From assembly GCF_000161455.1 (NCBI RefSeq), contig NZ_CM000745.1, positions 5,371,898 through 5,383,947 on the forward strand: a DNA stretch of 12,050 bases. Reading direction: 5' to 3'. Under the pieces are notes generated by a model that saw only the letters and a program-made list of their open reading frames with translations, had not been told where the DNA came from and did not search any database. The stretch is from Bacillus pseudomycoides DSM 12442. GTDB lineage: Bacteria; Bacillota; Bacilli; Bacillales; Bacillaceae_G. Shown one piece after another: positions 6,623-12,050 of this stretch. The translations under genes and the position numbers were made by a program. Within the stretch, counting starts at the first letter, position 1. The number at the start of each line of letters is the position of its first letter.

Positions 6623-7804
6623 ATGTTATCACTTTTATTAATTCCAGCAACCTTTATAACAGTAGCTTATTTTTGCCAAGGTAAAGGAATGAGTGATAAG
6701 AAAAAAATTGCAACCTTTTTTGAAATTACAAAGATCTGTGTTCAGCATAAAGGGGAATTACAATATCCGATTTTCATAAAGGAAATGGAAGATGACATAA
6801 GTAAGAATTATGTTTACAAGTTACCACTTGGTGTCCCAAGTCAGCTAATCAAAAAGTTAGCTGAAGTATTGGAAGAAGGACTCTACAAACCTGTTAAAAT
6901 ATCGTTTTATCAAAGGGAGCTTCATATTCGGGTATTTAAGAAAAAAATACCTGAAAGGTGGAATTGGTCTAAGGATTTGTTAAAGGAGCAAACATGGCGT
7001 GTTATGATGGGGAAATCGTTAGATAAGTACATCTATCATGACTTTGAGAGCACACCGCATATGTGCGTGTCGGGTATGACGCGTTTTGGAAAAACAGTAT
7101 TTCTAAAAAATGTGATGACGAGTTTAATTTTACAACAGCCTCAACATGTGAGTTTTTTTATTATCGATCTAAAGGAAGGTCTAGAATTTAGTCCTTATAA
7201 GGATCTGTCCCAAGTAGTAGAAGTAGCTGAAAACCCACAACAAGCGTTAGAAATGTTGGCTAAAGTACGTAAAAATATGCTAAGACAGATTGAGATAATG
7301 AAGAATTATTATTTGACCAATATCATAGACACATCAATTAGAGAACGCTGTTTCATCATAGTAGATGAAGGAGCAAATCTTTGTCCGACACAAGGGCTTC
7401 CGAAAAAACAACGGGATTTATTATATATGTGTCAGGAGATGTTATCTGAAATTGCACGAGTTGGAGGAGGTTTAGGGTTCCGGCTCATATTTTGCACTCA
7501 ATATCCTACTTCGGATACATTACCAAGGCAAATTAAACAAAATGCTGATGCAAAATTAGGGTTTCGGTTACCTACAGCAATCGCTTCGCAAGTTGCTTTG
7601 GATGAACCAGGGCTTGAGGATTTACCTTCCCTTCCAGGAAGAGCATTGTTTAAGACAGATCGTACAGAAGAAATTCAGGTACCTTATCTGAAGGATAAAG
7701 AAATGTGGGATTTACTAAAGCAATACAAGGTGGTGAAACAACATGAAGCATCAAACGCTCAAACAGAAAGCGAGGCAAATCGAGATTTTATCCACTTTGA
7801 GTAA
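6623..7804 (+). CDS. FtsK/HerA-superfamily DNA-translocating ATPase
   Basis: A 393-residue membrane-anchored ATPase. Start at ATG 6623: TAAGGAGGT at 6605-6613 is about nine bases upstream, whereas the in-frame ATG at 6614 touches that site. Residues 1-17 form one hydrophobic helix. After a linker of about 130 residues comes the RecA-like core: Walker A GMTRFGKT (151-158), strand FFIIDLKEG (178-186), Walker B FIIVDEG (244-250), and a sensor strand ending FCTQYPTSD (290-298). This matches the FtsK/SpoIIIE domain of plasmid and ICE proteins that pump DNA or couple it to a secretion channel; it is far shorter than chromosomal FtsK and has no gamma domain. The downstream Replic_Relax gene overlaps its end by 62 bases, a pairing common on Bacillus plasmids. 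No type IV secretion genes lie in the window, so transfer versus replication/segregation cannot be settled. Confidence 0.88.
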   Translation: MLSLLLIPATFITVAYFCQGKGMSDKKKIATFFEITKICVQHKGELQYPIFIKEMEDDISKNYVYKLPLGVPSQLIKKLAEVLEEGLYKPVKISFYQRELHIRVFKKKIPERWNWSKDLLKEQTWRVMMGKSLDKYIYHDFESTPHMCVSGMTRFGKTVFLKNVMTSLILQQPQHVSFFIIDLKEGLEFSPYKDLSQVVEVAENPQQALEMLAKVRKNMLRQIEIMKNYYLTNIIDTSIRERCFIIVDEGANLCPTQGLPKKQRDLLYMCQEMLSEIARVGGGLGFRLIFCTQYPTSDTLPRQIKQNADAKLGFRLPTAIASQVALDEPGLEDLPSLPGRALFKTDRTEEIQVPYLKDKEMWDLLKQYKVVKQHEASNAQTESEANRDFIHFE

Positions 7805-8357
7805 ATTAGACTTTGCAACCAGGAGACAATTGCAAGCCATTCACTGTTTAGGAAGTATTCGGAATGCAAATCGTGTATTAAAGGATCTGACTCCATATTG
7901 TCACATCACAAAAATAGCTCGTGAACATGTATATTATTTAAATAAAAAAGGACGTGATTTATTAGGAATCACAAGGACAGTAAAGAAAAATAGTCAATTA
8001 CAGCATATATTAATGAGAAACGAATCCTGGATGTGGCTAGGATTTCCAGAATGGAAAACAGAAAGACCTATAGAATTTTCAATCAAGGGTCAGCGATATC
8101 AAATTATCCCAGATGCAACCTATTTTGATGATAAAGTCCCTCATTTCGTAGAGGTAGATCGCATGCAACATATGAAAGCAAATGAACATAAAATACAGTT
8201 ATATGGCCATATAACAGATATCTATAAAAGACAGAATGCTATTGTTCCAGTGATTATCTTTTTTACACTGTCAGACTATCGGCAATCTAAATTAGAGCAA
8301 TATGCTGTAAAACAAAATGTATTTATGAGAACGTTCGTTATGGACGATATATTTTAG
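7743..8357 (+). CDS. Replication-relaxation family protein
   Basis: A 204-residue protein in the style of Pfam Replic_Relax (PF13814), a family described as needed for plasmid replication and DNA relaxation. ATG 7743 follows AAGGTGG at nine bases and lies inside the end of the ATPase gene, implying translational coupling. Residues about 10-75 form a winged helix (QIEILSTLSKLDFATRRQL, then a recognition segment and the strand pair HITKIAREHVYYLNKKG). The C-terminal half has a nuclease-like strand pattern: IPDATYF (122-128), FVEVDR (135-140) and a helix with KANEHK (145-150). Asp124, Glu137 and a following Lys resemble a PD-(D/E)xK fold; catalytic activity is only a guess. It probably acts on plasmid DNA together with the ATPase. 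It ends five bases before the convergent Xre-type gene. Confidence 0.82.
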   Translation: MKHQTLKQKARQIEILSTLSKLDFATRRQLQAIHCLGSIRNANRVLKDLTPYCHITKIAREHVYYLNKKGRDLLGITRTVKKNSQLQHILMRNESWMWLGFPEWKTERPIEFSIKGQRYQIIPDATYFDDKVPHFVEVDRMQHMKANEHKIQLYGHITDIYKRQNAIVPVIIFFTLSDYRQSKLEQYAVKQNVFMRTFVMDDIF

Positions 8358-8362
8358 TTGTA

Positions 8363-8593
8363 TTAAACATTTATGTCCCAAAAGTCATGATAATCAACAC
8401 GCTTATCAAATTTTCTTAGTGTTTTAATAATTTTGGTTGCGGATGTTAAAGTGGGAACACGATCTTTTTTATTTGCTAAATCACTTATTAATGATTTACT
8501 TAATCCAGTTCGTTGTACTAACCATTGTTGTTTAATTCCTCTACGATCTAAATAATCACCAAATGGAGTTCTTTTTTTTCCTAGCCCAAACAT
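8363..8593 (-). CDS. Xre/Cro-C1-type helix-turn-helix regulator
   Basis: A 76-residue basic DNA-binding protein made of a single Cro/C1-type domain. ATG 8593 follows AGGAGGG seven bases upstream on the minus strand. Helices two and three read KQQWLVQRTGLSKSLISDLA (residues 21-40), followed by NKKDRVPTLTSATKI, the classic end of this fold; the tail is rich in Asp. It is convergent with the ATPase/Replic_Relax genes. TTGTACAA lies 39 bases upstream of its start, and a related dyad lies before the first gene of the cluster, so it may repress both itself and the cluster. That is inference. No partner toxin or protease gene is adjacent. Confidence 0.85.
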   Translation of the reverse strand: MFGLGKKRTPFGDYLDRRGIKQQWLVQRTGLSKSLISDLANKKDRVPTLTSATKIIKTLRKFDKRVDYHDFWDINV

Positions 8594-8760
8594 AGGGAAT
8601 CCCTCCTAATAGAGAATATCGTACTAATAGCTTGTACAATATTCCATAAAACTAAACCTTTGTTCATAAATATGGAATTATGTTTTAAAACGAAGCATAG
8701 AATAATATAAAGAAAATCGAAAAATATGGAATAATTTTGAGGAATCTAGCATTCATAGTA
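8594..8760. promoter_or_regulatory. Upstream region of the Xre-type gene with repeated ATTCCATA and TTGTACAA
   Basis: The palindrome TTGTACAA is at 8632-8639. Three copies of an 8-mer follow: ATTCCATA at 8641-8648 and its inverse TATGGAAT at 8671-8678 and 8725-8732. The first two face each other with 22 bases between. The block lies upstream of the regulator gene and is a reasonable operator region. A minus-strand TTGTAC...TATTCT pair is present, but at 15 bases its spacing is short for a promoter. Confidence 0.4.
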
Positions 8761-8763
8761 ATA

Positions 8764-8805
8764 GCTACAAGTTGCTGATACACTATCCTAATGGCAACTT
8801 GTTGC
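8764..8805. repeat. Imperfect inverted repeat
   Basis: GCTACAAGTTGC (8764-8775) and GCAACTTGTTGC (8794-8805) pair at 11 of 12 positions around 18 bases. No T-run follows. It could be a protein site, a decayed element end or a second hairpin beside the terminator at 8827. Confidence 0.35.
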
Positions 8806-8826
8806 AAAGGGTATTCCTATAAAATA

Positions 8827-8866
8827 AAAAGCTTAAATCCATTGATACACATGGATTTAAGCTTTT
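8827..8866. terminator. Perfect bidirectional terminator-like hairpin
   Basis: Sixteen-bp perfect arms (8827-8842 and 8851-8866, GCTTAAATCCAT core) enclose an 8-nt loop. A-rich and T-rich flanks occur on both sides, so it can act on either strand. No intact gene ends here on either strand. It insulates the FtsK/regulator block from the SOS-box region to the right and may be left from a lost gene. Confidence 0.7.
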
Positions 8867-9017
8867 CTTAATTTATGAAGCAATGAAAATGAGTTTAATA
8901 AGTTAAGAGATACTAAATTGATCAGTGGTCGAATTTTGAAGAATTGCATATAATTTCACGTACCATATTCGTATTAAAAATTATTTATAAAAGGATTATA
9001 ATACAAAACAATGGGTT

Positions 9018-9023
9018 TATAAT
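9018..9023 (+). promoter_or_regulatory. Possible -10 element of the SOS-controlled gene
   Basis: TATAAT two bases before the SOS box; another TATAAT is at 8997-9002. Neither has a strong -35. The closeness to the LexA site is what a LexA-repressed promoter needs. Confidence 0.4.
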
Positions 9024-9025
9024 AA

Positions 9026-9037
9026 GAACATGTGTTC
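9026..9037 (+). promoter_or_regulatory. LexA/DinR SOS box
   Basis: GAACATGTGTTC is a perfect palindrome and matches the Gram-positive SOS consensus GAAC-RNRY-GTTC. It lies 19 bases before the start codon of the Y-family polymerase remnant and next to a TATAAT, so LexA would block transcription until DNA damage. SOS control of Y-family polymerases in Bacillus is well established. Confidence 0.85.
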
Positions 9038-9056
9038 TGTTTTTGGAGGTAAAATG

Positions 9057-9299
9057 ATGTTCGATTACTCAAAATGCATGAATCGAATGATATTCTGTAT
9101 CGACCTTTGTTCATTTTTTGCTAGTTGTGCTTGTGTTATGCGAGGACTAGATCCATTAAAAGTGAAATTAGCTGTTGTTGGAGATGTAAATCGAAATGGA
9201 TCTATTGTATTGGCTGCCACTCCTGAACTGAAAAAATTAGGGATTTCTACAGCAACCAGATTTTATATTGCTGTTTTTTTTGAGTTAAATTTAAATTAA
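9057..9299 (+). pseudogene. Truncated Y-family DNA polymerase (UvrX/UmuC-like), N-terminal fragment
   Basis: Eighty residues from ATG 9057, after GGAGGT at 9045-9050; the ATG at 9054 is too near that site. The sequence follows the start of the UvrX/YqjW-type lesion-bypass polymerases of Bacillus: MFDYSK, then FCIDLCSFFASC with the first metal-binding Asp and the steric-gate aromatic region, GLDPLKVKLAVVGD, GSIVLAATPELKKLGI. After about residue 74 (TRFY) the similarity stops and a short unrelated tail IAVFFELNLN ends at 9299. The intact family has roughly 400 residues, so the remaining palm, fingers, thumb and little finger are missing and no polymerase can be made. The SOS box is still perfect, which points to fairly recent loss. 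Confidence 0.8.
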
Positions 9300-9750
9300 C
9301 AATTCTATCAAAGGTTATTATAATTTTTCTCAAAAATAGAAAAATGTTTAGAGCGAAATTAATTAAAAAGCGTCATCTTTTCGGGGATTTTTAGTTTTTA
9401 GAAGAGAGAGATGTAAATATGGGGTTCAGCCGAGATACATTTGAAAATGGTTCTTTTTACACACTTAATGATAGTTTGACTGTTAAAACGAAGGATATAC
9501 AACGTTTGTATTAGATTATTTCCATTCCCATTCCCAATCCAACTGTGGAAAGATGTAATCAAATTTGAATTTTGTTAAGAAATAGATACTTAATATAGGG
9601 AGAGGGGAAGGATTAACATCTAAATCCAAAGAAATTGTAGACTTTTTAACTAAAAATGAACAATTAACTTTAGTCCTTTATCTTAAGCTCTTATGGTTTG
9701 GCAATTATCTTAAGAATATTTTGTTTCCTAATAAAGAGGAAAATTCTAAT
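9300..9750. other. Decayed intergenic DNA after the polymerase fragment
   Basis: No intact gene. It contains the possible C-terminal polymerase scrap noted separately, the CT-rich CCATTCCCATTCCC near 9522, and an open frame from 9586 to 9816 that has no start codon and runs through a terminator. This is the expected appearance of DNA left after a deletion. Confidence 0.45.
9419..9514 (+). pseudogene. Possible C-terminal scrap of the Y-family polymerase
   Basis: A 31-codon frame (ATG 9419) reads MGFSRDTFENGSFY...DIQRLY. In UvrX-type polymerases the little-finger domain has a G-Y/F-S-K/R-D strand followed by a glycine/FY turn and a later T-N-D-x-x-x-x-Y segment, which this resembles. The frame continues upstream without a stop to about 9395 (EERDVN before the Met), as a fragment would. 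If right, the gene lost its middle while keeping both ends. The match is by eye and short. Confidence 0.3.
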
Positions 9751-9779
9751 GCAGTTCTTAAAAAGAACTGCGTTTTTTT
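9751..9779 (+). terminator. Intrinsic terminator
   Basis: GCAGTTCTT (9751-9759) and AAGAACTGC (9763-9771) form a perfect 9-bp stem with a 3-nt loop, followed by G and seven T. It closes the remnant region and isolates the phospholipase gene. It was probably the terminator of the former SOS-controlled transcript. Confidence 0.85.
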
Positions 9780-9795
9780 AGTAATAAAGATCTAC

Positions 9796-9807
9796 GATGA
9801 TATCATC
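9796..9807. promoter_or_regulatory. Perfect 12-bp palindrome before the patatin gene
   Basis: GATGATATCATC lies about 90 bases upstream of the patatin start, just before TATAAA (9812-9817). It could be an operator; no known regulator site is recognised. Confidence 0.25.
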
Positions 9808-9898
9808 ATTTTATAAATAAATTCACTGCATACTTGCTCCTACAGTTGGAGATTATTTCAGATGTACAGATTTGAGTAATGAAAGAAGGGGATTAATT

Positions 9899-11251
9899 TT
9901 GAATAAAAATCTGAAATTAGCATTTTCTGGCGGTGGGTTTCGGGCTTCATTCTATGCGCTAGGGGGATATAAACGGCTAGTTGAATGTAAACTAGATCAG
10001 TATGTGACGAGTATCAGCTCTGTTTCTGGAGGTAGTATCACCGCTGCAGCTATTATGCTTGCCCTATATAAAGGTGGTGAGTTTCGAAATGTAATTGATT
10101 TTGAAGAGCGTGTTATTACTCCCTTAGTTAAATTAGGACAAATCGACCTTCGTACAAAATTGATTACAAATTCTTTTACAAAACAAATCTTGTCTTTTAA
10201 ATCTATTCGGGAGAAATGTAGCGATGCACTACCAACATTACTTGATGAATATCTTTGCGAAGGGATTCACATGAAAGAATTACAAAACCTTTCGACCACC
10301 TGGTATTGTAATACAACCTGTTTAGATACTATGAGGATGTTTTATTTCTCAAATGATCATATGTACGGAACTTATATTGGACAAACAACCAATATAGATG
10401 ACATTTCCGTTTCTTATGCTGTGGCTACTTCTGCCGCTTTTCCATTATTATTTGCCCCTATCTCTTTATCGGTAGCAGATAGAATCTTTTGCGATCCGGA
10501 AAATCGAATGCAAGGGAACCCATTGTTAAAATATGACACCTTGTGGTTTTCCGATGGAGGAGTATTCGATAATATCGGAACTGAACCATTGATATTACCG
10601 GATGAGGCAGAATCAGTAAATAATCAACGTAGATCTCCCCCTTTAGCAAAGCATAGAAAAGAACCTATGAAATTTATTCCCAAAAATTCTGATGAGATAT
10701 ACTTTGTGTTAGATGCCTCTGCGGCTGAAAGAGAGTGGAAAGAAAATGAAAAACCTACTCATTTTGAATTAAACAAACGCATTCTAGATACATCTAATAG
10801 CCAAATTGTAGTATTAAGAAGAAAAATGTTACGTAATTTAGATCCAGATATTTACCCAGGATTACAGCTCATTCTTAGTACTCCTATTCAAACTTTATTA
10901 GATTCAAATAGGAACCCTTTTTATACTGACCATGTTTCTTTACCAGACTATCAATTATATTCCCCTCCTTCAGACGAAGAAAATATAGAAAATTTATTAG
11001 CAGGACTTCGTACGGATTTGGATGGTTTTCATGATAGTGAAATTCAAACATTGATGCGTGCAGGTGAAATTCGAATGGACATGGCTTTACGGATGTTGCT
11101 GCCAGATTATATGAAGAGTTTAAAAAACATATCTATTCCTACATTTTCATCAGAAAATATAGAGCAACTTTCAGAAATATTACGGTCAGGTGGTAAGCAT
11201 CGCTTAACTGGCAGTCTTTTTCAAAAACTTCATGATATTAAGGAACCTTGA
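9899..11251 (+). CDS. Patatin-like phospholipase
   Basis: A 450-residue soluble acyl hydrolase that should cleave fatty acids from membrane phospholipids. I chose TTG 9899 because AGAAGGGGA sits seven bases upstream; an in-frame TTG at 9872 lacks a ribosome site. Family hallmarks: the oxyanion loop SGGGFRASF (residues 10-18), the nucleophile elbow SVSGG (41-45, Ser43; the first position is Ser rather than the usual Gly of GxSxG, as in several bacterial members), and the dyad Asp in SDGG (218-221, Asp219). Residues about 250-450 lack a recognised domain. No signal peptide or membrane helix is seen, so it acts inside the cell unless exported otherwise. The gene stands alone after a terminator. 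Intracellular patatins include CapV-type effectors that kill infected cells, but no cyclic-nucleotide synthase is nearby, so defence, lipid turnover and virulence all remain open. Confidence 0.85.
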   Translation: MNKNLKLAFSGGGFRASFYALGGYKRLVECKLDQYVTSISSVSGGSITAAAIMLALYKGGEFRNVIDFEERVITPLVKLGQIDLRTKLITNSFTKQILSFKSIREKCSDALPTLLDEYLCEGIHMKELQNLSTTWYCNTTCLDTMRMFYFSNDHMYGTYIGQTTNIDDISVSYAVATSAAFPLLFAPISLSVADRIFCDPENRMQGNPLLKYDTLWFSDGGVFDNIGTEPLILPDEAESVNNQRRSPPLAKHRKEPMKFIPKNSDEIYFVLDASAAEREWKENEKPTHFELNKRILDTSNSQIVVLRRKMLRNLDPDIYPGLQLILSTPIQTLLDSNRNPFYTDHVSLPDYQLYSPPSDEENIENLLAGLRTDLDGFHDSEIQTLMRAGEIRMDMALRMLLPDYMKSLKNISIPTFSSENIEQLSEILRSGGKHRLTGSLFQKLHDIKEP

Positions 11252-11436
11252 GAGAAGAAATGTCTCAATTCATTGGCTTGTATCATTGGAGAAATGTAGC
11301 ATTTCTATTTAAAATATGATGGCTTCGGTATCTACGTAAAAAAGTTTATGTAATTATTTTTTTATAATAATAAATTTTGTGTATCTGTAAACAATATAGG
11401 ACGTAAACATTTATATAGACTATGGAGGGAACAACT
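11252..11436 (+). other. Intergenic region between patatin and DUF3465-like genes
   Basis: There is a small hairpin (GAAATG 11291-11296, CATTTC 11300-11305, 3-nt loop), an AT-rich stretch near 11355 and a weak TTGTGT at 11377. The stem is too short to be a sure terminator, so the two genes may be transcribed together or separately. Confidence 0.3.
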
Positions 11437-11880
11437 ATGAGCGAACATTTACAACACCATCCCCATTTCGGGAATACGTTAGCAGATCATTTTATGGAAC
11501 ATCATCGAAATCCACTTTCATTCCATGCTCCCATCGTACATGTTAAAGCAACAATAAAATTAGTTGAAGAAGACGATTCTAATTCAGAAGGTGGAACACA
11601 TCAGCATTTTTTAATTAATAATATTCAAGTTATTGATATAAAAGGTGCACCAAAATCTCTAGTAGAAGATGAAGCTTTTTGTGCAATTCGCTATGGGGAT
11701 AAATTAGGATTAAAAAATCCTATCCCAGACTTAAAAGAAGGGGAAGAAATCGAACTACAAGGGGAGTATGTTGATAAAACACATGCAAAGGTAGGAATTG
11801 GTAACCCAGGGGATCCAGTAATACACTTCACACATCACCCGGTAGGATTTGTAAATTATAATGGTAAACATTACGAATAG
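11437..11880 (+). CDS. DUF3465-like protein with histidine-rich N-terminus
   Basis: A 147-residue soluble protein. ATG 11437 follows GGAGGG by seven bases; the in-frame ATG at 11422 overlaps that site. The C-terminal half resembles DUF3465: a strand VHVKATIKLVEED, THQHFLIN (family RHQRFIL), LKEGEEIELQGEYV (family LKxGDxVxFxGEYE), then HFTHHPVGFVNYNGKHYE (family HWTHHDP...GWxxHNGKxY). That pattern suggests a small beta-barrel, perhaps OB-like, with conserved His residues. The family function is unknown. The first 35 residues are unusually rich in His (HLQHHPHFGN, FMEHHRNPLSFH), which could bind metal. It lies downstream of the phospholipase on the same strand, 185 bases away; a functional link is only suggested by position. 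Confidence 0.72.
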   Translation: MSEHLQHHPHFGNTLADHFMEHHRNPLSFHAPIVHVKATIKLVEEDDSNSEGGTHQHFLINNIQVIDIKGAPKSLVEDEAFCAIRYGDKLGLKNPIPDLKEGEEIELQGEYVDKTHAKVGIGNPGDPVIHFTHHPVGFVNYNGKHYE

Positions 11881-11949
11881 ATATTTAGTTGACCCTTTCA
11901 TAAACAGTGGGATTTTATTTTTAGCAAATAACAAAGGTGAGATTCATAA

Positions 11950-12050
11950 ATGGTGGAACCTTCCATATGTAGGAAGAACTCAGTGCATTCCAATTTAGCT
12001 ATGCTATTTTCTCTCTTAAAAAACGCTATCCCTTTTGTGTATTTATACAA
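11950..12050 (+). CDS. Possible start of a gene running off the right edge
   Basis: From ATG 11950, 33 codons stay open to the window end (MVEPSICRKNSVHSNLAM...), with AAAGGTGA (11933-11940) nine bases upstream. No family is recognised and chance openness over 100 bases is quite possible. Confidence 0.25.
   Translation, partial: MVEPSICRKNSVHSNLAMLFSLLKNAIPFVYLY

Noticed and set aside
9586..9816. Open frame of about 76 codons (…KEIVDFLTKNEQ…)
   Set aside because: It has no ATG, GTG or TTG near its beginning, no ribosome site, and runs straight through a perfect terminator hairpin.
9899..11880. CBASS operon with CapV-type effector
   Set aside because: The patatin fits such an effector in general form, but no cyclic-nucleotide synthase or accessory genes are in the window.

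Overview
The window is AT-rich DNA with AGGAGG-type ribosome binding sites and gene content typical of a plasmid from the Bacillus cereus group (B. cereus, B. thuringiensis, B. anthracis). It holds two large divergent DNA-binding proteins around a repeat-filled intergenic region, an FtsK/HerA-type ATPase overlapping a replication-relaxation (Replic_Relax) protein, a plasmid Xre-type regulator, a broken SOS-controlled Y-family polymerase, a patatin-like phospholipase and a DUF3465-like protein. The species and plasmid assignments are inferences from protein character; no database was searched.

Left part (1-5550): a very AT-rich gene-free stretch (31-816) with DnaA-box-like nonamers is followed by a minus-strand 566-residue winged-helix protein (953-2653). 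About 1.1 kb of intergenic DNA (2654-3754) carries about eight degenerate direct repeats with half-sites between them, plus a second, three-copy repeat family. A plus-strand 574-residue protein with a C-terminal helix-turn-helix (3755-5479) comes next, closed by a strong terminator. The simplest reading is a theta-type replicon: an initiator, its iterons and a second DNA-binding protein. A centromere-like role for the repeats remains possible.

Middle part (5550-8600): a mosaic gene-poor stretch with a relic-like small ORF is followed by a plus-strand cluster. It encodes a 109-residue unknown protein, a 61-residue two-helix membrane protein, an FtsK/HerA ATPase with an N-terminal membrane helix, and the Replic_Relax protein. 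A convergent minus-strand gene for a 76-residue Xre-type regulator ends 5 bases from it. TTGTAC/GTACAA dyads occur both before the cluster and before the regulator gene, suggesting a shared operator.

Right part (8600-12050): remnants and cargo. A perfect LexA/SOS box precedes a Y-family polymerase gene that is cut off after about 75 residues, with a possible C-terminal scrap downstream. After a clean terminator come a 450-residue patatin-like phospholipase with an intact Ser/Asp dyad and a separate 147-residue, histidine-rich DUF3465-like protein. The patatin/DUF3465 pair and the double-Rep replicon are the most promising candidates for something not yet described.
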